In this document: piece after piece, positions 1 to 7,501 of the stretch
Layout: each line of letters opens with the position of its first letter
How positions within the stretch are numbered: position 1 is the first letter of the stretch
Source of the DNA: Saccharospirillum salsuginis
GTDB lineage: Bacteria > Pseudomonadota > Gammaproteobacteria > Pseudomonadales > Natronospirillaceae
Length of the DNA stretch: 64,000 nucleotides
Direction of reading: 5' to 3'
Assembly (NCBI RefSeq): GCF_014651855.1
Contig: NZ_BMXR01000003.1
Span: 248,001-312,000 of the forward strand
Position numbers and translations under genes: made by a program
The notes under the pieces: model-generated
What the model was told of the DNA's origin: nothing
Databases searched by the model: none
The model's input: only the letters and a program-made list of their open reading frames with translations

Positions 1-2
1 AA

Positions 3-458
3 CCAGAGGTTGTTCTTATACTGGTTCCATCAAAGGGCACCCAGAAGGAACTTGAGCAGAACCGCGAGTTGGATAAGGTCGATTCAGAGGCACGCACTTT
101 TATCGGGGTAATCGCGGACCTGTCCGGCGAGAGGGAGCATTATTATCACGTTGACGTCGAAACCGTGAAACGGCTTTACCAAGGTCGCAAAAAAGGCTTT
201 CACATCCTGCTACTGGATTGCAATGGACACCTCATTCTTGAGTCCGATGAGGTGTTGCCTGCTGAAGTGATTCGAAGGCATTTTCCGATTGACCCAGAGC
301 ATGAGGCCCGCCAAGAGAGGAATAAAGAAAGCGCCGCACATGAGGCTCTCTTACCAGCTTCAATGTGGGGCACCGTTCAGTATTACGAGTTTAAGCAAGT
401 CGATCAGTACCAATTTCCGCCCCGGTATGTAAAGTTACAATCTGATGTGTCGTACTAA
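3..458 (+). CDS. Hypothetical protein, 5'-truncated by window edge; homologue of the lipoprotein at 2855-3349
   Basis: The frame is open from the first base, so the true start lies upstream of the window; a TTG at 69 is internal. The translated segment from PEVVLILVPSKG through RRHFPID aligns closely with the lipoprotein encoded at 2855-3349 (shared LILESDEV, FHILLLD and HFPID blocks), so the two are paralogues. This copy has an extra C-terminal tail of about 50 residues ending in SDVSY. The last two codons (TAC TAA) lie inside the 7-bp target duplication of the adjoining IS element, so its stop codon survived the insertion. The fold vaguely recalls DUF4174-type thioredoxin-like proteins, but I cannot confirm this. 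If the paralogue is an immunity protein (see 3351-3728), this may be a second, diverged immunity gene. Function unknown. Confidence 0.7.
   Translation, partial: PEVVLILVPSKGTQKELEQNRELDKVDSEARTFIGVIADLSGEREHYYHVDVETVKRLYQGRKKGFHILLLDCNGHLILESDEVLPAEVIRRHFPIDPEHEARQERNKESAAHEALLPASMWGTVQYYEFKQVDQYQFPPRYVKLQSDVSY
452..458. repeat. Target-site duplication, left copy (GTACTAA)
   Basis: The 7 bases GTACTAA directly precede the left inverted repeat of the IS and recur directly after its right end (2117-2123). A 7-8 bp duplication fits the ISPepr1-like subgroup of the IS4 family. The duplication is intact, so the insertion looks recent and simple. Confidence 0.9.
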
Positions 459-478
459 CTCAACTTTCGGAGTTCGTT
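459..478 (+). repeat. IS left terminal inverted repeat
   Basis: Twenty bases, perfectly complementary to 2097-2116. Beyond them the match decays (mismatch at 479, then scattered matches). Confidence 0.95.
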
Positions 479-587
479 CGAAGCTGAATAGCGCTGATAA
501 CCGATTGATTTAGAAACAAAAAAGGCCTGCCGTTTGGTAAAATGTAAGGCGACTAAACCAAACGACAAATCACCAACGGAGGCCCAC

Positions 588-2078
588 ATGAATTCTCGCA
601 CAAGACAACCGGAACTGCCATCTCTGATCCGGCAAGTGCTTCACGAATCCCAGGCTTTCATCGACAACGTATTCGCCAACCATTGGAAACAGCTCAACCT
701 GAACGCGCTCGTCAGAAAAGTCGGCTTCAACAAGCGCACCGGGCTGCCCGTGACCGAGGTCGTATTCCTGCTGATGGTCTGGCGCTGGCTCAAGGTCCAG
801 TCCATCGCCATGTTCTCGCGACAGGGGCTGGACCTGTTTTCCCAGGCGAATAAGGACGTCATGTACGACCTGCTCAAACGGAACGACCTGAACTGGCAAG
901 CCCTGCACGGCCAGACCGCCAAGTCGGTGTACCGTCAGCAAGATGTGGCCCAACATCAAGTTCGGGCCTACGTTCTGGATGACTCCATCCAGGCGCGCCG
1001 AGGTTGCAAGATGGAAGGAGTGTCCAGCCACTTCGACCACACCGAGGGCCGTCATGTCCTTGGGCACCAGGTCTTGACGCTGGGACTGGCCACCGAACAA
1101 GCGTTCCTGCCGCTGGACTCTCAGCTTTATGTGGGCCAAAGCCGGGTCCAGGCGCCGCAGGAAGACTTCGACGACCAGCGCTGTGTGGTGGCGCGCCGCT
1201 TCCGGGAGGCCACCCGGTCCAGCAAGCCCGAGATGGCTGCGAACATGTTGAAACGCGCCCGTCGTCTGGGCCTGAACGCGGAGTATCTGCTGGGCGACGC
1301 CTGGTTCGGCACCAAGACCATGATCCGCACCAGTCAAGAAGTGGCGGTGACCGCCATCCTGCGCATGAAGAAAAACGAGATGAAGTACCGGTTCTCGGAG
1401 AACGGACAAGCCATCATGCTCACAGCCAAGGAGTTGCATCAACGCGTGGCGCGCCTGAACTGGCGCAAGGTCAACAACCTGCCGTACCAAGCGATGTCGA
1501 TTGACGTTCAGTTGGATGTCTCGGCCAAAGGGGAACCTCAGAACTGGCGACCGGTCCGTCTGGTCTTCGTCAGGGGTGTTGCGGATGGATCAAAGTCCAC
1601 GGTGGGCAAGAAGGACTGGGCGCTGTTCTTGTCCACCGATACCGGTCTGAGTCTCGTCAAGATCCTGGAGCTGTATGCGCTGCGCTGGAGCATCGAAGTG
1701 TACTTCAAGGAGGCCAAGCAGCATCTGGGCTTGCTGCGGGAACAAACCATCTCCTTCGCCTCGCACACGGCGTCGATCCATCTGGCGGCGATGCGCTACC
1801 TGATCCTGGTCGCAGCGATGCTGGAGGATGGGGAGCGACGAGTCTGTGATCATCGGTCGGACATGGAGGCGCAACTGACTACGTTGAACTTCGCCCATCG
1901 GTTATGGTGGCTGTTCCGGGCGCTGATCTGGGAGACCCTGGATACCGTGTGGCCGGACGATCTGGATCAAGCACTGAAAGGAAACGTGCTGGACGCCATC
2001 GACGAACGCATGACAGAGTTCTTCACACGGTCGCTACAACTGGATGCGTTGTCGATGCGTCTTGAGCACGGGTGTTGA
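588..2078 (+). CDS. IS4-family DDE transposase
   Basis: Catalyses cut-and-paste movement of the surrounding element. The protein is 496 residues from ATG 588, which follows GGAGGCC at good spacing; a GTG further upstream at 534 is less likely. The DDE residues are visible: an Asp pair at about 131-132 (LDDS), Asp at about 237 (LGDAWFG), and Glu at about 370 within a full YREK signature (Y-x2-R-x3-E-x6-K, in YALRWSIEVYFKEAK). No frameshift or premature stop is present, so the enzyme is probably active. The signature is diagnostic for the IS4 family; the subgroup (ISPepr1-like from the 7-bp duplication) is an inference. Confidence 0.95.
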   Translation: MNSRTRQPELPSLIRQVLHESQAFIDNVFANHWKQLNLNALVRKVGFNKRTGLPVTEVVFLLMVWRWLKVQSIAMFSRQGLDLFSQANKDVMYDLLKRNDLNWQALHGQTAKSVYRQQDVAQHQVRAYVLDDSIQARRGCKMEGVSSHFDHTEGRHVLGHQVLTLGLATEQAFLPLDSQLYVGQSRVQAPQEDFDDQRCVVARRFREATRSSKPEMAANMLKRARRLGLNAEYLLGDAWFGTKTMIRTSQEVAVTAILRMKKNEMKYRFSENGQAIMLTAKELHQRVARLNWRKVNNLPYQAMSIDVQLDVSAKGEPQNWRPVRLVFVRGVADGSKSTVGKKDWALFLSTDTGLSLVKILELYALRWSIEVYFKEAKQHLGLLREQTISFASHTASIHLAAMRYLILVAAMLEDGERRVCDHRSDMEAQLTTLNFAHRLWWLFRALIWETLDTVWPDDLDQALKGNVLDAIDERMTEFFTRSLQLDALSMRLEHGC

Positions 2079-2093
2079 CCATGCCTGGAATGC

Positions 2094-2648
2094 TCAAACG
2101 AACTCCGAAAGTTGAGGTACTAACCACTCTACCTGGCTTTCTGTCAGTTCACCGGCCAGAAGGATGTGACTATCAGTGCCGGAGGTAAGGATATAGATTG
2201 AACTCAGTGGCTCGGGATGGTGAATGATTGCAACAATAGGGGTGTCGTTGGAACCGAATCGTTTTATCATCGTGTTTGACTCCAACCGGAGCACGGAAGA
2301 AATAAGCTGCCAATCCGAATCGGAGTAGCTGTTTTCATCCAGATTGATCAAAAAGTCCGGAACGGATTTGTTAAACCGACCGCTCAGCTCGCTTAGTCCC
2401 GATTCGTCTGATTGACGAATAAAACTGACACTAAACGAGCCTTCCATGACGGAAGGATTGAACTCGATCTCAGCCCCTGGTTCAGACAGATTGAGGTGGT
2501 TCAAACGAACGACGCTTTCTTTAGGAAAGCAAAACTCTGTTTCGGTGAACTCATACCAGGCAGTAAGGTCTTGGCAGGGAGGAGTGCTGGCGCAGGCCGC
2601 AGTTACCGAAGAGATGATCACTAGCGTTAATATTCGGAAAAATAACAT
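2094..2648 (-). CDS. Hypothetical lipoprotein with an IS-altered C-terminus
   Basis: The product is 184 residues. It begins with a hydrophobic signal segment followed by VTAAC, a plausible though not ideal lipobox (Cys about residue 19), so it is probably membrane-anchored and exported. I do not recognise the family. The reading frame runs into the right end of the IS: the last seven residues (PQLSEFV) and the stop codon are encoded by the inverted repeat. Joining the two flanks at the duplicated GTACTAA gives the pre-insertion ending EWLVRHIRL followed by a stop, so the gene is altered only at its tail and may still work. It is the third gene, in order of transcription, after 3351-3728 and 2855-3349 and may be part of that module. 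Confidence 0.75.
   Translation of the reverse strand: MLFFRILTLVIISSVTAACASTPPCQDLTAWYEFTETEFCFPKESVVRLNHLNLSEPGAEIEFNPSVMEGSFSVSFIRQSDESGLSELSGRFNKSVPDFLINLDENSYSDSDWQLISSVLRLESNTMIKRFGSNDTPIVAIIHHPEPLSSIYILTSGTDSHILLAGELTESQVEWLVPQLSEFV
2097..2116 (-). repeat. IS right terminal inverted repeat
   Basis: Perfect complement of 459-478. It also encodes the final residues of the overlapping minus-strand lipoprotein gene. Confidence 0.95.
2117..2123. repeat. Target-site duplication, right copy (GTACTAA)
   Basis: Directly follows the right inverted repeat and is identical to 452-458. Confidence 0.9.
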
Positions 2649-2854
2649 GGTTAGAATCCTTGAGCGGCCAATTCCATTCTGGTTCGGTATTTTAAAATGA
2701 TGGTCTTTGCACAGGTCAATGAGTGACTGTCACGCATTCTGTCTCGAATGCTTCGAGTAAAAATTTGACGGTTGCTTTTCAGCCATTACGTCTAGAAACC
2801 CAATCAAGCTTACTGGCCTCCACAAATGAACGTACCGTAGTGTCATCGTCGTAT

Positions 2855-3349
2855 TCAATCAACCGGTCCCTTGTATTCCGTATCAATTGGAAAGTGCTCT
2901 TGAATAACGTCAGCAGGCACTACCTCATCAGACTCCAGAATAAGCCGCCCCGAGTTGTCCAGTAGCAGAATGTGAAATTCATTGCTGCGCCCTTCGTATA
3001 ATCGCTCGGCGGTACTTACATCGACAGAGTAGTAATCCTTCCTTAGACCCGTCAGATCGGCCATAACGACTATAAATGTTCGACTTTCCGGGTCCGCTTC
3101 GAACACCTCTCGCCACTGCTGAGACTCCTTCTCCGTGCCTTCTGATGGAACCAGCATTAGAGCAATCTCTGGAGCGTAAGGCCCGAAGTGAGTGCGCTTC
3201 TGGAAGTCTTCTCGAAGGTGGGTTGATCGCAGGGTAGGTTTGCCCTCTCGCCAATGGATATCAAATTCCACGGGTTCACCCGGTTTGATCGAGTTTGTAC
3301 TACAAGCTACTAGTGAAAAAATGATTACTAGAGTGACTAGGTGCTTCAT
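2855..3349 (-). CDS. Lipoprotein, candidate immunity protein to the adjacent L,D-transpeptidase-like protein
   Basis: The product is 164 residues with a short hydrophobic signal and a clear lipobox (SLVAC, Cys about residue 16), so it should be anchored in the envelope. Its ATG at 3349 lies one base beyond the stop of the upstream gene (3351-3728), with GGAGGTG 7 bases before the start, so the two are certainly co-transcribed and probably translationally coupled. It is a paralogue of the truncated gene at 3-458. Placing a periplasmic lipoprotein directly after a cell-wall-cleaving enzyme without its own signal matches effector/immunity layouts, and duplicated immunity genes are common there. 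The immunity role is inference; the sequence shows only localisation, coupling and duplication. Confidence 0.75.
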   Translation of the reverse strand: MKHLVTLVIIFSLVACSTNSIKPGEPVEFDIHWREGKPTLRSTHLREDFQKRTHFGPYAPEIALMLVPSEGTEKESQQWREVFEADPESRTFIVVMADLTGLRKDYYSVDVSTAERLYEGRSNEFHILLLDNSGRLILESDEVVPADVIQEHFPIDTEYKGPVD

Positions 3350-3350
3350 T

Positions 3351-3728
3351 CTAATACACCTCCAGTGTCAGGCTGGCATCGGTACCTGTCGCCTTGAGAA
3401 GTCGGTAGAAGCTGGCTGCACCACTTCGAATTCCTATACAGCCAAGAGTTCCGTAAACCCCACCATCTGGATGAATGCCCAGTCGGCCGCCTTCTTTGCC
3501 CCTATTGGTCGAGAAAGTCGGGTAGATCGGAATGAAGAACCCTTTCCCTGTTTCGTCACGGAATGAAGAAGCGATTGCACTGGAGTACGGCGTCACTTCA
3601 CGACGCCCTAGCTTGTATGTACCCGTGGGTAGTTCACCTGGTGGGTGAGGCCCGCTGACGGCTTCCCATCGACCCTTGTCACCCCAGGTGAGAATGCCCG
3701 CTGATCGGTTGAACTTGAGATCGGCCAT
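3351..3728 (-). CDS. Tlde1/DUF2778-like L,D-transpeptidase-fold protein
   Basis: The product is 125 residues. It has the marks of the Tlde1 (DUF2778) group of L,D-transpeptidase-related enzymes: a GELPTGTY segment near residue 35 (the family's G-P-x-P-x-G-x-Y region), then GGRLGIHPDGG and GTLGCIGI near residues 82-102, which supply the catalytic His and Cys. Characterised members are type VI secretion effectors that cut or modify peptidoglycan peptides in the periplasm of rival cells. There is no signal peptide, which suits a secreted effector rather than a housekeeping enzyme, but no PAAR, VgrG or other T6SS gene is in the window. It is followed immediately by a lipoprotein (2855-3349). It could also be a phage-type or solitary enzyme. 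Confidence 0.7.
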   Translation of the reverse strand: MADLKFNRSAGILTWGDKGRWEAVSGPHPPGELPTGTYKLGRREVTPYSSAIASSFRDETGKGFFIPIYPTFSTNRGKEGGRLGIHPDGGVYGTLGCIGIRSGAASFYRLLKATGTDASLTLEVY

Positions 3729-4069
3729 AATAATCCTTTCCCTGTTTAGGAGAGAAAAGGAGTATCCATTCTGCGTGCACGGGTGTCCGTGATGTTGTTC
3801 ACAGGGATGGTGCAGTCATTACAGTTTGTGGTCTTTTGAAGACGGTGCGAGCACGCAATCGAAATATGCGTTGCCTAATCGGTGAATCCGTACTTTGGAA
3901 GGTCTTCACTACTTATGTTTGTGAATAAGAGCACAAAGTAAGGTCTGACACACACTTGTTGTAAGTGGTGGATTGATCATCAAATATACTCAATGCTAGT
4001 TTGGCGCGGAACAGTGTCTGCCAGGGCGGTACGTCCAGCGCAGCAAGACAAGGAGTCAGGAGAATCTTC
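3729..4069. other. Intergenic region, divergent promoters expected
   Basis: It lies between the divergent starts of the L,D-transpeptidase-like gene and the repeat lipoprotein. It is noticeably more AT-rich than the rest of the window. GGAG-type ribosome-binding sequences precede both genes. I see no ORF, hairpin or recognisable operator in it. Confidence 0.4.
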
Positions 4070-5710
4070 ATGCCTATAACCCGCGCCCACTTGGTCATAG
4101 CGGCCATTTTCGTATCCCTGCTGAGTGCCTGCACGGACGACGTTGGCGAAAGCGCCCCGGACGTCCGTTCTGTCACACCCGCCGACGGCGCCACCGCTGT
4201 CGAACCGGATCAGGTGGCATCCGCCGAGTTCAATACAGACATGCTTGGCTCCAGCGTAGACTCAAGCAGCGTGCACTTAACACGCAATGGTCAGGAACAG
4301 GCCAGTACCGTTAGCTTCGACGGCGCCAACAATACGGTGACTATCACGCCGGAACAGCCCATGAGGTTGCTGGGTGAATACCAGGTCACCCTGGATGCAA
4401 GCATAGCGGACCTGTCCGGCGAGCCGATGGCATCCAGCCACTCGTGGAGCTTTAGCGTACGCGAGGGCACTTGGCGCGCGGCGGAGACGATCGAGTTGCA
4501 GAACGCCGGCCCGGCTACGGACCCGCAAATCGCGTTCGATGGTTCCGGTAATGCTCTGGCGGTTTGGGAGCAGGACGACGGCACACGTTTGAATATTCGA
4601 GCCAACCGTTATATCCCCAGCACGGGCTGGGGTAACGCGCAAACCATTGAAACCGAAAACGCCGGAGATGCGAAAAGCCCGCAGATTGCATTCGACGGTT
4701 CAGGCAATGCCCTTGTTGTTTGGGAGCAGTACGACGGCACGCGTTTCAACATTCGAGCCATCCGATATACAACTGACAGCGGCTGGGGCAGCGCGCAAAC
4801 CATCGAAGCGAACAATGCCGGAGATGCGAGAGGCCCTCAGATCGCGATCGATGGCGAAGGCAATGCCTTGGCGGTGTGGCGTCAGAACGATGGCACACGG
4901 ACCAACATTCGGGCGAACCGCTTTAACCCTGAACATGGCTGGAACGACACGGCGGAAACCATCGAGGCCGAAGATGCCGGAGGCACGATAGACCCGCAAA
5001 TCGCATTCGATGGCGAAGGCAACGCACTGGCGGTATGGGTTCAGCACGACGGCACGCGTTATAACGTTCGGGCCAATCGTTTTGATGCGAACAATGGCTG
5101 GGGCGCAGCGGAAACCATCGAAACCGAGAACGACGGAGATGCGGCCGACCCTCAAATCGCATTCGATGCCGCAGGCAACGCCCTGGCGGTGTGGGATCAA
5201 TACGACGGCACGAACTATAACATTAGGGCCAACCGCTTTGATGCGGACAATGGCTGGGGTGCGGCGGAAACCATAGAAGCCAAAGACGATGGCGATGCGA
5301 TCCTCCCGCAGGTCGCGGTCGACGGGGAAGGCAATGCCCTGGCGGTTTGGGCGCAACTAGACGGTACGCGTTTCAACATTCGGGCCAACCGTTTTGATGC
5401 CGACAACGGCTGGGGCACAGCGGAAACCATCGAAACCGACAATGACGGAGGCGCGTCGGACCCGCAGATAGCGTTCGACGGCGCAGGCAATGCTCTGGCG
5501 GTGTGGGAGCACAGTGACGGCAGCCGGTTCAACATTCGGGTCAACCGCTATACCCGGGACAATGGCTGGGGGTCAGCAGAATCCATCGAAGCCGACGATA
5601 CCGGCAGTGCGCGAGACCCGCAGATTGCATTCGACCGCTCCGGTCGAGCGCTGGCTGTTTGGGAGCAGGTTGTCGGCACGCGGAATATTCGGGCCAACCG
5701 GTTCGATTAA
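4070..5710 (+). CDS. Surface lipoprotein with Ig-like domain and eight tandem ~52-residue repeats
   Basis: The product is 546 residues from ATG 4070, preceded by AGGAG; the frame extends upstream, but this start places a lipobox (LLSAC, Cys about 19) correctly. Residues of about 30-130 resemble a bacterial Ig-like (Big_5) domain (SVTPADGATAV, then TITPEQPMRLLGEYQVTL). From about residue 134 there are eight near-identical repeats with the pattern ETIE..-AGDA-PQIAFDG-GNALAVWEQ-DGTR-NIRANR-GWG; the last one is shortened. Such repeats may form a beta-propeller or beta-solenoid. It is probably exposed at the outer membrane, perhaps in adhesion or polymer binding; the function is unknown. The 156-bp DNA repeats make the copy number prone to change by recombination. 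Confidence 0.8.
   Translation: MPITRAHLVIAAIFVSLLSACTDDVGESAPDVRSVTPADGATAVEPDQVASAEFNTDMLGSSVDSSSVHLTRNGQEQASTVSFDGANNTVTITPEQPMRLLGEYQVTLDASIADLSGEPMASSHSWSFSVREGTWRAAETIELQNAGPATDPQIAFDGSGNALAVWEQDDGTRLNIRANRYIPSTGWGNAQTIETENAGDAKSPQIAFDGSGNALVVWEQYDGTRFNIRAIRYTTDSGWGSAQTIEANNAGDARGPQIAIDGEGNALAVWRQNDGTRTNIRANRFNPEHGWNDTAETIEAEDAGGTIDPQIAFDGEGNALAVWVQHDGTRYNVRANRFDANNGWGAAETIETENDGDAADPQIAFDAAGNALAVWDQYDGTNYNIRANRFDADNGWGAAETIEAKDDGDAILPQVAVDGEGNALAVWAQLDGTRFNIRANRFDADNGWGTAETIETDNDGGASDPQIAFDGAGNALAVWEHSDGSRFNIRVNRYTRDNGWGSAESIEADDTGSARDPQIAFDRSGRALAVWEQVVGTRNIRANRFD
4480..5707 (+). repeat. Eight in-frame tandem repeats of about 156 bp
   Basis: Coding repeats within the lipoprotein gene. 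Each unit starts near the codons for ETIE and ends near GWG-A. Unit 3 carries one extra codon (GWNDTA) and unit 8 is shortened and lacks the GWG end. Divergence between units is moderate, so this is an old array rather than a fresh expansion. Confidence 0.85.
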
Positions 5711-5816
5711 CGCTGGGTTCCTGAAACATGACCGGTGCCTTTAAGGTGTGATGGGTATAGTGAACCGGTGATGTTTTGGGGCGGGTGGGGATTGGAACTC
5801 AGTGGTGTTATGTGCA

Positions 5817-5845
5817 TTGACACCTGATACGTTACAGGGTACGAT
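5817..5845 (+). promoter_or_regulatory. Predicted promoter of higBA
   Basis: TTGACA at 5817-5822 and TACGAT at 5840-5845 are separated by 17 bases, just upstream of the higB ATG at 5852. The spacer contains CCTG-N8-CAGG, which could be a HigA operator placed for autoregulation. So little leader remains that the transcript would be almost leaderless. Confidence 0.5.
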
Positions 5846-5851
5846 CTGTGA

Positions 5852-6130
5852 ATGATTCGAAGCTTCAAACATAAGGGCTTGGCCAAGTTCTTCAAGTCCG
5901 GCAGCACCGCAGGGATCCAGGCCGCTCATGTTAAGAGGCTTCGGCTTATTCTCGGTAGGCTAAATGCGGCATCGGACGCTAAAGATATGGATTTGCCCGG
6001 TCTTCGGCTGCATGAGCTCTCGGGCAATCGAGCCGGAATTTGGTCGGTAACGGTAAGTGGCAACTGGCGCGTGACGTTCCGGTTCGAGGACGGAGACGCC
6101 GAGATAGTGAACTACGAAGATTATCACTGA
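5852..6130 (+). CDS. higB: HigB-family toxin (RelE superfamily mRNA interferase)
   Basis: The product is 92 residues, the usual HigB length. It shows the family pattern GLAKFF near the N-terminus, [13 protein letters not shown] in the middle, and the closing block [17 protein letters not shown]...EIVNYEDYH. Members cleave mRNA on the ribosome and are neutralised by the HigA encoded downstream. Toxin-first order is typical of higBA. The antitoxin start is 10 bases beyond the stop. No disrupting mutation is seen, so the toxin is probably functional. Confidence 0.92.
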   Translation: MIRSFKHKGLAKFFKSGSTAGIQAAHVKRLRLILGRLNAASDAKDMDLPGLRLHELSGNRAGIWSVTVSGNWRVTFRFEDGDAEIVNYEDYH

Positions 6131-6140
6131 GGTACCGCCT

Positions 6141-6428
6141 ATGTTGATGCACAATCCTCCCCACCCCGGTGAAGTAATACGAGAGCTGTGTCTGGATCCT
6201 CTTGGCCTCTCCGTAACCGCCGCTGCGGAAGCATTGGGAGTCAGTCGCAAAACCCTGAGTGCTGTGTTGAACGGAAAGGCCGGTATTAGCCCCGAAATGG
6301 CCATCAGGCTCTCTATCGCGTTTGATACCTCGGCGGAAAGCTGGCTGAATCAGCAGTCCCAATTTGAACTCTGGCATGCTGAACAACATCGTAACGAACT
6401 CAAGGTTAAGAAGCTCGTTGCCGCCTAA
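6141..6428 (+). CDS. higA: HigA-family antitoxin (HTH)
   Basis: The product is 95 residues, with [46 protein letters not shown], the canonical HigA N-terminus and Xre-type helix-turn-helix (recognition helix about residues 37-52). It binds HigB and represses the operon. ATG 6141 could also be read as ATG 6147. It pairs with the toxin gene directly upstream. Confidence 0.92.
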   Translation: MLMHNPPHPGEVIRELCLDPLGLSVTAAAEALGVSRKTLSAVLNGKAGISPEMAIRLSIAFDTSAESWLNQQSQFELWHAEQHRNELKVKKLVAA

Positions 6429-6455
6429 AGCGCTGCTTAGCCAAACCATGGAGGT

Positions 6456-6818
6456 ATGAGAATTTTGGAAAAAGTGTCGGAAATGCTCATAGCCGTCGGT
6501 GGTGACCTGTTGGAAAACGTGAACAACCTGGAGGAAATGCAGGCACATTTGGACTTGGTAAAAACTGCATGGAATATGTCGCTGTGCTCCGGGAAAAAAC
6601 GAAATGGAAGGCTCCATAAATTCATTGAGTCTCAGCGACCGTATGCGCCAAGCATAGAGGCGCTCGAAGGCCTCGAGCGGATGTTCATGCGAATCATGAA
6701 GCAGAAGGACGAGCTTTTCCCCGCAATAAAGAAAAAAGTAGAGTTCGCAACGGCCATAGAGACAAGTAAAGACAACTACATAATTCGGGCTTACTTCACT
6801 GGAGGTGCGACACATTAG
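6456..6818 (+). CDS. Hypothetical protein between two HigA-type modules
   Basis: The product is 120 residues, with heptad-like helical character and no recognised domain. The start is uncertain: ATG 6456 sits only about one base after GGAGGT, so TTG 6465 is better spaced, and ATG 6484 is also possible. It follows higA by 27 bases in the same direction and ends inside the remnant of a second higB (6808-6870). It has slightly lower GC than the flanking core genes. It may be a third gene of the higBA operon or acquired cargo; I do not know its function. Confidence 0.55.
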   Translation: MRILEKVSEMLIAVGGDLLENVNNLEEMQAHLDLVKTAWNMSLCSGKKRNGRLHKFIESQRPYAPSIEALEGLERMFMRIMKQKDELFPAIKKKVEFATAIETSKDNYIIRAYFTGGATH

Positions 6819-6870
6819 CTTCCGCGGGACCCTGTCGGGAGCGGAAGGCATTGAAATAGTTGATTGTCAC
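6808..6870 (+). pseudogene. Remnant of a second higB (C-terminal fragment)
   Basis: In the frame starting at 6808 the sequence reads RHISFRG-TLSGAEGIEIVDCH, which matches the last ~20 residues of HigB proteins (compare [20 protein letters not shown] in the intact toxin at 5852-6130). It is followed 15 bases later by a HigA start codon, the normal higB-higA spacing. Everything upstream of it has been replaced by the unrelated ORF at 6456-6818. The toxin is therefore deleted except for its tail. Confidence 0.65.
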
Positions 6871-6884
6871 CAGAAGGTAGCTTC

Positions 6885-7202
6885 ATGCGTAATATTGATG
6901 CCGTAACGCCCGGCGAGTTACTGAAAGAAGAATTTCTTGATCCGATGGGGATCTCACAGTACCGGCTTGCCAAAGAAATAGGTGTGCCAGCCCAGCGCAT
7001 TGGCCAGATTGTTGCCGGAAAGCGTTCAATCACTGCGGACACCGATTTGCGTCTGTGCCGGTTTTTCGGCCTTACCAATGGGTATTGGCTGCGCGCACAG
7101 GCGGCTTATGATACCGAGATCGCTGAAGATGACTTGGCCGATCAATTGAAGAATATTCGGCCCTGGAACTCCGGATCGGATATGGGCCACAGGGCACACT
7201 AA
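6885..7202 (+). CDS. Solitary HigA-family antitoxin
   Basis: The product is 105 residues from ATG 6885, preceded by AGAAGG; a TTG at 6864 in the same frame is less likely. It has VTPGELLKEEFLDPMGISQYRLAKEIGVPAQRIGQIVAGKRSIT, a HigA/Xre HTH clearly different from the HigA at 6141-6428. Its cognate toxin survives only as a fragment (6808-6870). The C-terminus is extended (WNSGSDMGHRAH) beyond the usual end. It may persist as an anti-addiction antitoxin or as a transcriptional repressor. Confidence 0.85.
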   Translation: MRNIDAVTPGELLKEEFLDPMGISQYRLAKEIGVPAQRIGQIVAGKRSITADTDLRLCRFFGLTNGYWLRAQAAYDTEIAEDDLADQLKNIRPWNSGSDMGHRAH

Positions 7203-7501
7203 GGAGGGGCTTGGCCTCCTCGTCACAGCCTTAGGGGCATTGGGAGTCGTGACGGTTGTTCGAGCCAGTGGCCAATCAGGAGACTTGTCATATTCCTTAC
7301 GGCAGATAACGCTGTCGCTCTTCTGCCCTACCTGTTGATTCATTCAATATAAATGTTCCGGGTAAAATTAGCCCGTTGTCTGTCTCGCCCGTCTCTCCTC
7401 CAGGCCGTATGTTGCACACTGTTACCGCCCCGCCGTCGAATCTGAACTAAACTGATCCCAGTGATTGTCTCGTTTTCCAGAACGCTGTGGGACAGAACAC
7501 C
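7203..7501. other. Intergenic region
   Basis: This 299-bp region separates the solitary HigA from the first binding protein. I see no ORF, hairpin with a T-run or recognisable operator. The change from lower-GC accessory sequence to high-GC core sequence falls here. Confidence 0.35.

Larger units (their letters stand above)
459..2116 (+). mobile_element. Complete IS4-family insertion sequence (1658 bp)
   Basis: The element is bounded by perfect 20-bp inverted repeats (459-478, CTCAACTTTCGGAGTTCGTT, and its complement at 2097-2116) and flanked by a 7-bp direct repeat GTACTAA on both sides. It carries one full-length transposase gene (588-2078) and no passenger gene. It is inserted at the 3' ends of two convergent genes: it leaves the stop of the left gene intact and replaces the last codons of the right gene (2094-2648). 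All parts needed for mobility look intact. Confidence 0.95.

Noticed and set aside
570..1490. Minus-strand frame within the IS element
   Set aside because: Antisense to the intact IS4 transposase, with no ribosome-binding site or homologue.
4480..5707. Regular 156-bp repeats considered as a CRISPR or non-coding array
   Set aside because: Units are far too long for CRISPR, have no spacers and are in frame in a lipoprotein gene.
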